DNA of 64,000 nucleotides. Origin: Mangrovihabitans endophyticus. GTDB taxonomy: Bacteria; Actinomycetota; Actinomycetes; Mycobacteriales; Micromonosporaceae. The stretch spans positions 421,720-485,719 of the forward strand of contig NZ_BMMX01000001.1 of the NCBI RefSeq assembly GCF_014646155.1, read 5' to 3'. Under the pieces are notes generated by a model, which did not search any database, was not told the origin of the DNA, and saw nothing but the letters and a program-made list of their open reading frames with translations. The position numbers were made by a program, and so were the translations under genes. This document shows, piece by piece, positions 9,203-17,914 of this stretch. Each line of letters starts with the position of its first letter. Position 1 is the stretch's first letter.

Positions 9203-10445
9203 CGCGGGTCACTTCCTGGAGTTCGGTGGCGCGTCCCGCGGCAGGCGAGAAGCTGATGGGCAATGCGGTGAGGAAGCGGAAGTTGATGCTGTCCAGCCAC
9301 GGCGGGTTCTCGTCGAGCAACCGCCACTGCCGGGTGCGAGCCAGCAGCGTGCCTATGGCCGCCTCGATTTCCACAAGGGAGAGCGCCGCGCCGAGGCAGT
9401 AGTGGATGCCGTGTCCGAACGAGAGGTGGTCGCCCGCGCGGCGAGTGACCAGCAGGCTGTCCGGGTCGGAATAGTGCCGGGGGTCGCGGTTTCCGGCGCC
9501 GAGCACCAGCGTGACGGAGTCGCCGCGCCGGATCCGATGGCCGCCGTACTCCAGGTCGGCGAGGGCGATGCGCGTGGTGAACTGGACGGAGCTGTCATAG
9601 CGCAGGAACTCGTGCACCGCGCCGGGGAGGAGTTCCGGCTGGTCGCGCAGCAGATCGGCCTGGTCGGGATGGGCCATGAGCGCCAACACCGCGTTGCCGA
9701 TCAGATGGGTGGTCGTGGCCTGGCCCGCGTCGATGAGGAGCAGGAGATTGGCGATGATCTCGTCGTCGGTGAATGCGGCTCCGGCCTTCCGCGCGGCCAT
9801 CAGTTGCTCCAGCAGATCACCGTCGGCGCCGGCCCGGCGCTGCGCCAATCCCTGCTGGAAGACGGCGCGCAGGCTCTCGATGCGGCCGTGCTCCGCGGTG
9901 GACTGGGTGAAGAACTCGTGCAACAGCCCGCGCCAGTCGTCCAATAGATGGCGTGCGTCGGCAGGCACACCGGCGAGCAGGGCTATGACGTCGCGGCTCA
10001 GCGGCCGCGCGTAGTCGGCGATGACGTCCATCTCGCCGGCGTCGGCGAGCCGGTTCAGCAGGGCGGTCGCGATGCCTTGGATCGCGGGCCGCATCTGCCG
10101 GACGAACCGGGGCGTCAGCACCGGTTTCATCATGCCCCGCAGCCGTTCGTGGCGTGGCGGCTCGTTGAACAGCATCATGTCCGACAGCGCTTCGGCCAAG
10201 GGTTTCATGTCCGACTTGGAAGCCGCCGGGAGCTGTTCGTAGAATTCGCTGATCCGGGCGCCGGAGAGTCGGTTGTCCCGTGACAAATCGACGATTTCGC
10301 GATGGCCGAGAACGATCCAGCTCCGCAGCAGCGGATCCCAGTGAATAGGGCCTCCTGCGCGCAGCCGAGCATAAACGCCATACGTATCGCCAGCCCATTC
10401 TCGGCGCATTATGTCGAGCAGGCTGTTCGTATCACGATGGGTCAT
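9195..10445 (-). CDS. Cytochrome P450 (first of pair)
   Basis: A 416-residue cytochrome P450 opening the P450-P450-ferredoxin-methyltransferase operon. The heme loop is FGHGIHYCLG, the I-helix LLLIDAGQATTTH and the ExxR HEFLRYD. In the I-helix the usual acidic residue before the threonines is replaced by QA, which may mean altered proton delivery. The ATG at 10445 has GGGAG about nine bases upstream. P450s of this kind often beta-hydroxylate residues on carrier proteins; that is inference here. The promoter should lie in the 375-base gap upstream. Confidence 0.92.
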   Translation of the reverse strand: MTHRDTNSLLDIMRREWAGDTYGVYARLRAGGPIHWDPLLRSWIVLGHREIVDLSRDNRLSGARISEFYEQLPAASKSDMKPLAEALSDMMLFNEPPRHERLRGMMKPVLTPRFVRQMRPAIQGIATALLNRLADAGEMDVIADYARPLSRDVIALLAGVPADARHLLDDWRGLLHEFFTQSTAEHGRIESLRAVFQQGLAQRRAGADGDLLEQLMAARKAGAAFTDDEIIANLLLLIDAGQATTTHLIGNAVLALMAHPDQADLLRDQPELLPGAVHEFLRYDSSVQFTTRIALADLEYGGHRIRRGDSVTLVLGAGNRDPRHYSDPDSLLVTRRAGDHLSFGHGIHYCLGAALSLVEIEAAIGTLLARTRQWRLLDENPPWLDSINFRFLTALPISFSPAAGRATELQEVTRDG

Positions 10446-10820
10446 GCGGGCTGTCTCCCGTCCTCTTCGCTGTGCCGGCGCAACGTCCTCGGCGATTTCG
10501 AAGGGTTCTGGAGATGTTGTATAGCAACCGTCGTGAGTGATGTCTACGAGCGTTCTCAGATTCCGGCGGCACCGGTCATCGACATTGAGTTACTGGTGCC
10601 GGTGTTTGAGCCTCGGCTTAATGACCGGCAGGCCTATTACGGGCCGGTGTTAGGTTTCGGGAGGTTCGAAATCCGGAAGGCGGGGCTCTCGCCCGGTGGG
10701 ACTGGCGCGGCATGCACCCCTGACGAAAGTTAGAGACGGTCTGCGACCTTCGGCGGTCCTCGCCGGATCAGGCCGCTTCTAGCATGGCATGCGGCGCTCG
10801 ATCGAAAAACGGGGGCATCG
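10446..10820. promoter_or_regulatory. Divergent intergenic region, P450 operon / ABC-2 exporter
   Basis: A 375-base gap between outward-facing genes that should hold both promoters. No convincing -35/-10 pair stands out. An inverted pair GATTTCGAA (10494-10502) and TTCGAAATC (10675-10683) is present but 172 bases apart and may be chance. A run of GGGGG precedes the exporter ATG. No supportable coding region was seen. Confidence 0.5.
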
Positions 10821-11765
10821 ATGATCGCATTGAGGCAGCTCACGAAGCGGTACGGCGATCGTTTGGCCGTCGACGACCTCACCGTGGATATCGCTCCGGG
10901 ACGGGTGACCGGCTTTCTGGGTCCCAACGGCGCAGGCAAGTCCACCACCATGCGAATGATCATGGGGCTGGACCATCCCACCGCGGGGACGGCGACCATC
11001 GGCGGACTGGAATACCACCGGTTTCGTCATCCCCTGCGGGAGGTGGGGGCGCTCTTGGACGCGAAGGCGTTGCACCCCGGCCGCAGCGCGCGCAACCATC
11101 TGCTGGCGATGGCCCGCAGCAATGGCATCCCGGCCCGGCGGGTGGACGAAGTGCTGGGGATCGTCGGATTGTCGGAGGTGGCCCGCCAGCGAGCCGGTGC
11201 CTACTCCCTCGGGATGGGGCAGCGACTCGGGATCGCCGGAGCGCTTCTCGGCGATCCCGGAACATTGATCTTCGACGAGCCGGTGAACGGTCTCGACCCG
11301 GACGGCGTGCGCTGGGTGCGCGGGCTCGCCCGCTCGCTGGCCGGTGAGGGCCGGACGGTCTTCGTCTCCAGTCATCTGATGAGCGAGATGCAGCTTACTG
11401 CTGATCACCTGGTGGTGATCGGGCGTGGCCGGCTGATCACCGACGCGCCGATCGTGGAGGTTCTCAGCGGGAGCTCGCCGGCCACGGTGCGGATCCGCGT
11501 ACCGGACACCGACGAGCGCTCGGACCTGGCCGGACGGTTGCGTGTGGCGGGGTTCCCGGCGGAGCCGGTCCCACCGGACGGGTTACTCGTGCGCGGCGCG
11601 ACCCTGAGCCAGGTCGGCGATCTGGCCCACGCCGCCGGGGCGCGGCTCCACGAACTGGCGTCCGCGGACCCGTCTCTCGAAGAGGCGTACATGAGGCTCA
11701 CCGGGGACAGCGTGGAGTACCGCGTGCCCACGCAACGCCACCCGGCACCGGAGGAAGCGGGATGA
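10821..11765 (+). CDS. ABC-2 exporter ATP-binding protein (DrrA-like)
   Basis: A 314-residue nucleotide-binding subunit. It has Walker A GPNGAGKST near residue 37, signature YSLGMGQRLG, Walker B LIFDEPVNGLDP and switch histidine in VSSHL, followed by a C-terminal extension typical of the drug-export DrrA class. It pairs with the membrane protein encoded immediately downstream through a 4-base ATGA overlap. Likely role: ATP-driven export of, or resistance to, the peptide or another cell-surface agent. Codon 255 is TTA (11583-11585), so expression may depend on the bldA tRNA if the host is a streptomycete. Confidence 0.92.
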   Translation: MIALRQLTKRYGDRLAVDDLTVDIAPGRVTGFLGPNGAGKSTTMRMIMGLDHPTAGTATIGGLEYHRFRHPLREVGALLDAKALHPGRSARNHLLAMARSNGIPARRVDEVLGIVGLSEVARQRAGAYSLGMGQRLGIAGALLGDPGTLIFDEPVNGLDPDGVRWVRGLARSLAGEGRTVFVSSHLMSEMQLTADHLVVIGRGRLITDAPIVEVLSGSSPATVRIRVPDTDERSDLAGRLRVAGFPAEPVPPDGLLVRGATLSQVGDLAHAAGARLHELASADPSLEEAYMRLTGDSVEYRVPTQRHPAPEEAG

Positions 11766-12556
11766 GCGCGTCCGATGCGCCCCGCCGGGGCGGCGGTGGT
11801 TTCGCCGGTGCGGTGGCGAGCGAGTGGACGAAGGCGATCACCGTGCGCTCCACCTGGGCGTGCCTGGCCTCCGCTGTCGTCCTCGTCGGACTGTACGTCG
11901 TGATCATCGGGGTTTCCCTGCGCTCGCCGGCGCCGGGCGCGGACGCCCCGGCCGAGGTGGTGCCCTCGACGGTAGCGGCGGGCGGACTCATGATCATGGG
12001 CCAGTTCGCCCTCATCACGCTGGCGACGCTGGCGATCGCCGGTGAGTACTCCACCGGCAGCATCCGCAACACGCTGCAGTGCGTGCCGGTTCGCGGCCGG
12101 ATGCTGCTGGCCAAGAGCGCGATGGTCATGCCGATTCTCTTCTCCGCCGGCGTTCTTCTGGGCCTGGCCGGCAGTCTCGCGGCGGACGCGGCGCTGGGTA
12201 CGGTGGCGGCGCCGCAGAGCGGGCCGGAGAGGCTGACCGCCGCGCTGGCCATGGGCGCCTACCTGGCGCTGACCGCCGTGCTGGTCATCGGAATCGGCGC
12301 CATGGTGCGCAGCGTTGCCGGAACACTGACGGTTGGTTTCGTGCTCATTTTGATTCTGCCGATGGCCTTGCAGTCGGCCAGCGTCCACCTGCTCCAGACG
12401 GTCGGCGCCTATTTCCCGGGCAGTGCCGGAATGGCGCTGATGGGAATCGCAGAGGACCAGCCCTATCCAGCCGCAACCGGATTACTGGTGCTCTTGGGCT
12501 GGGCGTTGCTCGGCCTGCTCGGTGGCATGACGCTGCTGAACCGCCGGGACGCGTGA
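11762..12556 (+). CDS. ABC-2 type permease
   Basis: A 264-residue integral membrane protein with about six hydrophobic segments (for example ACLASAVVLVGLYVVIIG near residue 37, and LLVLLGWALLGLLGG close to the C-terminus). This is the usual size and layout of the membrane partner of DrrA-like ATPases. It overlaps the ATPase gene by ATGA. Codon 241 is TTA (12482-12484), so both exporter genes carry the rare codon. It should form a dimer with two ATPase subunits in the cytoplasmic membrane. Confidence 0.9.
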   Translation: MSASDAPRRGGGGFAGAVASEWTKAITVRSTWACLASAVVLVGLYVVIIGVSLRSPAPGADAPAEVVPSTVAAGGLMIMGQFALITLATLAIAGEYSTGSIRNTLQCVPVRGRMLLAKSAMVMPILFSAGVLLGLAGSLAADAALGTVAAPQSGPERLTAALAMGAYLALTAVLVIGIGAMVRSVAGTLTVGFVLILILPMALQSASVHLLQTVGAYFPGSAGMALMGIAEDQPYPAATGLLVLLGWALLGLLGGMTLLNRRDA

Positions 12557-12599
12557 AATCCGGCTCTGCGGCATTTCTCTTCTGACGAAGGGCGAACAG

Positions 12600-14585
12600 A
12601 TGATGCCTGTCAGCAGGCGTGGGCTGCTGCGCACGGCGGTGGGAACGGGCGCGGCGGCGGTGTACGCCGCTGCCACGAGCGATACTTCCCGGGCAGATCC
12701 CGGTGCGTCGCCCGATCCGTACGAGTCCGCGGTGCGTGATGCCCGGCTGACCTGGACGGCGCCACCCGTATCGGGCCCCGGCAGTCCCTGTTTGGGTAAT
12801 GGGTCTGTCGTTTCCCGGGTGTACACGGAACCGGGCCGTTCGGAGCTGTCGTTCGCGCTGGGACCGGCGGACCAGGTGCGGCATGGGCGGGCGCCGGTCC
12901 TGCGGCTGCGACCGCCCGGGGCGCTGAGCGCCCTGACGGTGGTCCTCGATCCCTGGGACGCGGAGGCGACTTTCGCGATGACCACCGCAGAGGGCCGGAC
13001 GGAGCTCACTGCGCTCGTCCAGCGGTCACTCGGCGTGCTGATGATTTCCTGGTCCGGCGACGCGGGACCCACCGGCTGGTCAGCGGAGCGGCCGGGCACG
13101 GGCGAGACGGCCCTGGACTGCCGTGAGATGCGGGCGGACGGCCGAACGCTGCTGCTCGTGGCGACCCACCCGCAAGCGTTGGCCGACGCCGCGGCCGAAT
13201 CCGCCACGGCCCTCATCGACGCCCATCGGGGGTGGTGGCATCGCTTCTACCGGCAGAGTTTCGTCCGGCTGACGGACCGCGCTGTGCAGCGATTCCATTG
13301 GCTCCAACAGTATGCCGCAGCCGCGACGACACCACCCGGGATCCTCCCGGCGGGGCGTTTCCCGCAGTTGCTCATCGGCACCGGCCACCTCGACCTGGGC
13401 CCGCGTGGGGAGCCGGGAACGTCAATCATGGCCGGTAACCCGCTGGCCGCCGGGATGCCGGGGGTGGGGTCGAAGGCGGGCCGGGCCGAGCACCCGGTCG
13501 CGGCGTGGGGTCTGCACCGGCTGTGGTCGATCTGGCAGCACGGCGGCGACCCGGGGGTCGTCGAGAACCTGCTCTACCCGGGTCTGAAGCGGGCGGTTGA
13601 GCTCTATGCCGGTTTCCTGAGGCCGGGACCTGATGGGCACCTGCACCTGCCGCTGACCCATTCGCCCGGGTGGGGGGATGTGGCGGACTGCTCACACGAT
13701 CTCGCGGCGTTGCGGTGGTCGCTGCGAACCCTGCTCTCGCTGCCGACGTCGTCCGAACGAGACGCGGCGGCTCGATCCCGCTGGGGGAGTCTGATGGAGC
13801 GGCTCGTCCCGCTTCATCGCGATGGCGGCGGAGTCATGGTCGGCGCGGGCGTGCCGCTCACCCGGCCGGTCGCCGACCCCGCGCACCTCGCGGCGATCTA
13901 CCCGTACCGGGAGAGCAACTGGCTGGAGCCCGCCGACCGGGAGCTCATGCGCCGCGACGTCGGCCGGTGGGCCGCCCGGCGCGATGGCTGGACGGCCGCC
14001 TCTCACGCGGCAGCCGCCGCGCTGTTCGCCACGACGCGGGACGGGGAGGCGGCGGCGGACTGCCTCGCGCACCTGCTCGACGCCGCGGACTCCACCCTCG
14101 CGGCCGGCGCCTCGGACCACGATGCGGGCGTGGTCGATCAGGATGCTTGGTGCACGGCCGGACAGGCCCTGCTCGACATGCTCGTCCAGGGCGACCGAGG
14201 CGTCGTGGACGTCTTTCCCGCGATTCCGGCGCGCTGGCCGGACCTGACGGTTGCGGGATTGCGCGCGCCGGGACGCCTCATGATCGACGCCGTCCGGGCG
14301 GACGGACGTACCGGTGCGGTCCGGGTGCGTGGCACCCCGGGTCGAGAGGTGATTCTGCGGCACGGCATCTCCGGTACGGTGCTTGTCCACGACGGTGCCG
14401 GCCGGACTCTGCCGGTGGCGGCCCGGAACGAACGCACTGTGGTTCTGCGGTTGCCCGCGAGCGGTGTCGCGGTCGTCGCGGATCGTCGGATCCGCGGGGC
14501 GAATTTCGTGCCGTCGGCGCGGAATCGGCCGTCTGAGTCGTTGGCCGAGGAGTTCAGCGCCGCTGGGGAATGCGCTACTCCATGA
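12600..14585 (+). CDS. Tat-exported GH95-like (alpha-L-fucosidase-like) protein
   Basis: A 661-residue protein with a twin-arginine signal (SRRGLLRTAVGTGAAA, cleavage probably after SRA near residue 32). Segments around HRGWWHRFYRQSFVRL, RFHWLQQYAAAAT and the C-terminal FPAIPARWPDLTVAGLRA resemble the catalytic and terminal regions of glycoside hydrolase family 95, so it may be a secreted glycosidase or a non-catalytic relative. The N-terminal domain seems short compared with usual GH95 proteins. It lies 43 bases after the exporter genes, same strand. No sugar-attachment gene is visible nearby, so its link to the peptide is unclear; it may be a bystander. Confidence 0.6.
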   Translation: MMPVSRRGLLRTAVGTGAAAVYAAATSDTSRADPGASPDPYESAVRDARLTWTAPPVSGPGSPCLGNGSVVSRVYTEPGRSELSFALGPADQVRHGRAPVLRLRPPGALSALTVVLDPWDAEATFAMTTAEGRTELTALVQRSLGVLMISWSGDAGPTGWSAERPGTGETALDCREMRADGRTLLLVATHPQALADAAAESATALIDAHRGWWHRFYRQSFVRLTDRAVQRFHWLQQYAAAATTPPGILPAGRFPQLLIGTGHLDLGPRGEPGTSIMAGNPLAAGMPGVGSKAGRAEHPVAAWGLHRLWSIWQHGGDPGVVENLLYPGLKRAVELYAGFLRPGPDGHLHLPLTHSPGWGDVADCSHDLAALRWSLRTLLSLPTSSERDAAARSRWGSLMERLVPLHRDGGGVMVGAGVPLTRPVADPAHLAAIYPYRESNWLEPADRELMRRDVGRWAARRDGWTAASHAAAAALFATTRDGEAAADCLAHLLDAADSTLAAGASDHDAGVVDQDAWCTAGQALLDMLVQGDRGVVDVFPAIPARWPDLTVAGLRAPGRLMIDAVRADGRTGAVRVRGTPGREVILRHGISGTVLVHDGAGRTLPVAARNERTVVLRLPASGVAVVADRRIRGANFVPSARNRPSESLAEEFSAAGECATP

Positions 14586-14766
14586 TGACTGCGGGATTGG
14601 TGACAATGGGCTTCTTCGTTCTTGCTCGGAGCCACGCCTGGTCCACGATGGCGTGGTGTGTCCGGTTCACCCGCGGGCCGCCTCGCTCGTCGCGACCATT
14701 TCGAACGGAGGCTTGACGGTCATTCGGTTGGAAAACTTTGTTCATCTGTACGGGGGAGGCATCGAG

Positions 14767-15768
14767 GTGCATATCAGATTCGGAATAAATGATCTTGCGA
14801 GGACCAGGTTCGTCTCCACATGCGGCCCTGCGGCGGAGACATTCTTCGCTGCCCGGGTGCTGGTCGGCCGCGGTGGGGGCGCCGTCTTCGAACGATGGCG
14901 CCGCGCGGTGCGAGCCAAGCTCGGCAGTCATCCCAAAGCGATGAGCCTGCTCGCCAAGGACTTCACCCCGTCGGCGGCCTGTTACGACGATCCGGACGCC
15001 CGCTTCGAGCCGATGAAACACCTGCTCGCCGACGTCGCGCCCGAGCAACGCGGCGACGTCGCCTCAGCCTTGCGGTACTTTTCCCGCGTCGGCATCGCCC
15101 CGTACTGGCCGCGGATACACGCCTATGTGGACAGCGAGCGTCTGTCCCGTGCCCAAGCGCTGCTCACGGACGGCGTCGAACACCTCTTCGGCTGTCTCCA
15201 CCCGTTGATACGCTGGTCCTCTCCCGCCCTCGAACTGCGTCACCTTGAGGACCGGGTGATCTGTCTCGACGGGCGCGGTCTGCTCATCGCACCCTCGCTC
15301 TTCCTCTTCGATCTGCCCCGGGTGCTCTTTCCCGATCGGGACGACAGCGACGATCCACCCGTCCTGGTCTATCCCGCGCCGTTCAACATCGCGGCGGCGA
15401 AGGTGCTCTGGAATCTCAGCTACCCGGGGGACAACTCGCTCGGCGCGCTGATGGGCAGCACCCGGGCCGCCTTGCTCCGCTCGCTGCGGCTGAGCCACAC
15501 CACGACCGATCTGAGCCGGCGCCTCGGGGTCTCCCCGGCCGCGGTCAGCCAGCACACCTATATCCTCCGGGAGGCCGGCCTGATCATCACCCGCCGGGAC
15601 AAGAACACGGTCTGGCACTCCCTCACCTACCTCGGCGCAGCGCTGATCAGAACCAATGACCCCCTCGAACAGCACACGGGGGAGCTGGACGATCTCACCG
15701 TCCCGCCGCAGTGGTTGGCCCGGCCCCGTTCCACATGCGTCACCAACGTCGAGGGAAGCCTGACATAG
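14767..15768 (+). CDS. Winged-helix (ArsR-like) transcriptional regulator
   Basis: A 333-residue regulator with a large N-terminal domain and a C-terminal winged helix (near residues 235-300: LSRRLGVSPAAVSQHTYILREAGL). This layout matches the actinobacterial ArsR-type proteins with a DUF5937-like N-terminus, whose first residues typically read IRFG..DLART as here. The GTG at 14767 is preferred over upstream starts because GGGGGAGG lies at 14752-14759 and the N-terminus then matches the family. It has a 181-base leader after the GH95-like gene. Its target is unknown, perhaps the neighbouring transporters. Confidence 0.8.
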   Translation: MHIRFGINDLARTRFVSTCGPAAETFFAARVLVGRGGGAVFERWRRAVRAKLGSHPKAMSLLAKDFTPSAACYDDPDARFEPMKHLLADVAPEQRGDVASALRYFSRVGIAPYWPRIHAYVDSERLSRAQALLTDGVEHLFGCLHPLIRWSSPALELRHLEDRVICLDGRGLLIAPSLFLFDLPRVLFPDRDDSDDPPVLVYPAPFNIAAAKVLWNLSYPGDNSLGALMGSTRAALLRSLRLSHTTTDLSRRLGVSPAAVSQHTYILREAGLIITRRDKNTVWHSLTYLGAALIRTNDPLEQHTGELDDLTVPPQWLARPRSTCVTNVEGSLT

Positions 15769-15782
15769 GACCCTTCGCGATG

Positions 15783-15870
15783 GAACCTTTTCACCGTGGC
15801 GAGGCTGGCATATGCCGCCGCTGGTCGACGGCGCGCAACCGACGGGCTCGATGGCAGGTTGAAAAGGTTC
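15783..15870. repeat. Spaced inverted repeat between convergent genes
   Basis: GAACCTTTTCA (15783-15793) and its exact complement TGAAAAGGTTC (15860-15870) flank 66 bases. The similarity extends imperfectly outward (GATGGAACC... / ...GGTTCATC). It lies in the 138-base gap between the ends of the regulator and response-regulator genes. It could be paired operator sites or a long-loop terminator; the AT-rich arms stand out from the surrounding GC. Confidence 0.45.
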
Positions 15871-15906
15871 ATCGGGTCGGGCCGGGGGAGTCGACCGGAT
15901 CGACGC

Positions 15907-16560
15907 TCAAGACTGCTCACGTCGGGCCTCGTAGGCGAGGATCGCGATCTGCACCCGATTCGACAGGCCGAGCTTGGCCAGGGAACGGCTGATGTGGGCC
16001 TTGACCGTCCCCTCGCTGATCGCCAGGTCGCGGCCGATCTCGGCGTTGGACAGGCCGCGTGCCACCGCGTCGACGACGTCGATCTCGCGGTCCGTGAGGA
16101 TGGACAGTTGCGCCCTGGCAGCTTTCATCGCGTTGCCGTCTCGTTCCGTGAAGGTGCTGATCAGGCGCTTGGTCACGGTCGGGGCGAGTATCGCGCTCCC
16201 GGACGCGACAGTGCTCACCGCCGATATCAGGTCCCGCGGGCGGATGTCCTTGAGCAGAAACCCGACAGCGCCCGCACGCAGTGCCCGGTGGACGTATTCG
16301 TCAAGATCGAAAGTGGTCAACATGATGATCTTGGCTGTCCTGTCGATGTCGCGGATCTGCTCGGCGGCGGTCATCCCGTCGCAGCCGGGCATGCGCACAT
16401 CCATCAAGATCACATCTGGCCGGTGTCGGCGGACGGCTGCTATCGCGCCGCCCCCGTCGGTGGCCTCCGCGACCACCAGGATGTCGTCCGATGATTGGAG
16501 GATCAGGCGAAGCCCGGCACGGACGAGTTCCTCGTCATCGACGATCAGCACGCGAATCAT
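15907..16560 (-). CDS. NarL/LuxR-family response regulator
   Basis: A 217-residue response regulator. The receiver domain has acidic residues in VDDEE, phospho-acceptor D54 in VILMDVRMPG, and K in FLLKDIRP. The C-terminal LuxR-type helix-turn-helix has LTDREIDVV and SNAEIGRDLAISEGTVKAHI. Its ATG overlaps the histidine-kinase gene by four bases. Given the divergent FtsX-type ABC transporter, it most likely activates that transporter in response to envelope stress or to the peptide itself, probably through the palindrome at 17843-17854. Confidence 0.95.
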   Translation of the reverse strand: MIRVLIVDDEELVRAGLRLILQSSDDILVVAEATDGGGAIAAVRRHRPDVILMDVRMPGCDGMTAAEQIRDIDRTAKIIMLTTFDLDEYVHRALRAGAVGFLLKDIRPRDLISAVSTVASGSAILAPTVTKRLISTFTERDGNAMKAARAQLSILTDREIDVVDAVARGLSNAEIGRDLAISEGTVKAHISRSLAKLGLSNRVQIAILAYEARREQS

Positions 16561-17783
16561 GCCGCCTCCACGGCCGGTGTGGCGGACACCGGAAGCTTGG
16601 CGTGCACCCGGAAGCCGCCCGAATCCTGCGGCCCGGTCTCCAGATCTCCGCCGACCAGCTCCACGCGCTCGCGCAGACCCAGCAGTCCCAGGCCGCCCCG
16701 GGGGGACAGCACCAGGTTCGCGCGCGACGGAGCCGGATTGCGCACCTCCACCTCCAGTGCCGACTTCCGGTAGCGCAACTCGACGTCGGCGATCACCGCG
16801 CCGGCATGTTTGTGCACATTGGTCAGGGCCTCCTGGATCACGCGGTACGCGGTGTGCTCCACCATGGTCGGCAGTGCGTACCGGGGGCCGGACTCCTGGA
16901 ATCGTACGGCCAGCCCGGCAGCCCGAGAATCGTCCAGCAACCTGTCGAGATTCGCCAACAGCGGTCGAGAGTCCGGGTGCGCCTCGGTGTCCTCGCCCGA
17001 ACGCAGAATGCCCAGGACGTCCCGGAGCTGTGCGAGCGCCTCCCGGCCGGTTTCGTGAATCAGCGCCGCCTCGGCGGCGAGCGCCTCGTCCTCGATGTTG
17101 ACCTCCAGCGCACCGGCATGCAGAACCATCAGCGAGACCCGGTGGGCAACGACGTCGTGCATCTCCCGCGCGATCCGGGTCCGCTCCTGAATCTGGGCCT
17201 GCTGGGTGCGTGCGGCCTGACCGCGTTCCAGCTCGTCGGCGTGCTGCCGGAGCTCGGCAACCACCCTCCGCCGGGCGGCAACCCACAGCGAGGCCACCAT
17301 TGGCAGGACGACGAAGAGCGTGGCCCCGCCGAGGGCGGCCTGAACCGTCGGCAGGCCCCAGCCGCCCGGCTGGCCGTCGGCGGTGACGAGGTTGCAGAGC
17401 AGCACCAGCGCGCAGGCCGACACCCCGTAGAGCCACAGCCGGCTGCCCCGCGACCCGGCAGTGACCAGCAGAAATGATGTCGCCGCCAGGCCCGGCCAGA
17501 GCGACAATGCGGCGAAGGCGGCAAACGATGCGGCCACCATGAGCCAGGGGTGGGACGCCGAGACCCAGATCGCCCACCCGGTCAGCATGGCGAAGAGCAC
17601 CGCGGCCACGGCGAACCAGGCCGGCGAGAGCGGGAGGGAGTGCGGATTGCCGCTCACGAACGCGATGCCCGCGAAGAGCAGCGTCGCCACGACCACCACG
17701 AGAGCGATCGGTCTTCGCCCCACCAGACTCGCGCCACCGTGGCGAGATGCCGTCGCGCGGCCGGATGATTCGTCTCTGTGCAC
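16557..17783 (-). CDS. Sensor histidine kinase (HisKA_3)
   Basis: A 408-residue membrane sensor kinase. About five or six transmembrane segments occupy residues 25-170 with very short extracytoplasmic loops, as in kinases that sense within the membrane or through a partner transporter. A HisKA_3 dimerisation domain follows, with H209 in REMHDVVAHR, and then an HATPase domain (N-box QEALTNVHKHA, G-box GGLGLLGLRERV). The start is GTG at 17783. It is the first gene of the two-component operon and diverges from the ABC transporter genes. Confidence 0.93.
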   Translation of the reverse strand: MHRDESSGRATASRHGGASLVGRRPIALVVVVATLLFAGIAFVSGNPHSLPLSPAWFAVAAVLFAMLTGWAIWVSASHPWLMVAASFAAFAALSLWPGLAATSFLLVTAGSRGSRLWLYGVSACALVLLCNLVTADGQPGGWGLPTVQAALGGATLFVVLPMVASLWVAARRRVVAELRQHADELERGQAARTQQAQIQERTRIAREMHDVVAHRVSLMVLHAGALEVNIEDEALAAEAALIHETGREALAQLRDVLGILRSGEDTEAHPDSRPLLANLDRLLDDSRAAGLAVRFQESGPRYALPTMVEHTAYRVIQEALTNVHKHAGAVIADVELRYRKSALEVEVRNPAPSRANLVLSPRGGLGLLGLRERVELVGGDLETGPQDSGGFRVHAKLPVSATPAVEAA

Positions 17784-17914
17784 CTGCCGAGAGTATCCGT
17801 GTCGCCGATGCCGAACGTAGCTCGTCCGTCTCTATTGCTCTATAACTTAAGTTAGCCGCAGGATGGCAGGTCGGCGGATGCCCCGATACCGGGCCGGCCC
17901 AAATAATCGGCATC
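17784..17914. promoter_or_regulatory. Divergent promoter region with palindrome TAACTTAAGTTA
   Basis: This 131-base gap separates the kinase gene (-) from the ABC ATPase gene (+). It contains a perfect 12-base AT-rich palindrome at 17843-17854, a strong operator candidate for the adjacent LuxR-type regulator. The ATPase ATG at 17915 has no clear Shine-Dalgarno sequence. An AAATAATC stretch ending about seven bases before it could be a -10 element for a leaderless or near-leaderless transcript. Confidence 0.55.

Noticed and set aside
10302-10733. Plus-strand 143-residue frame in the P450/exporter gap
   Set aside because: Starts inside the P450 gene in the opposite direction, no motif, no ribosome site.
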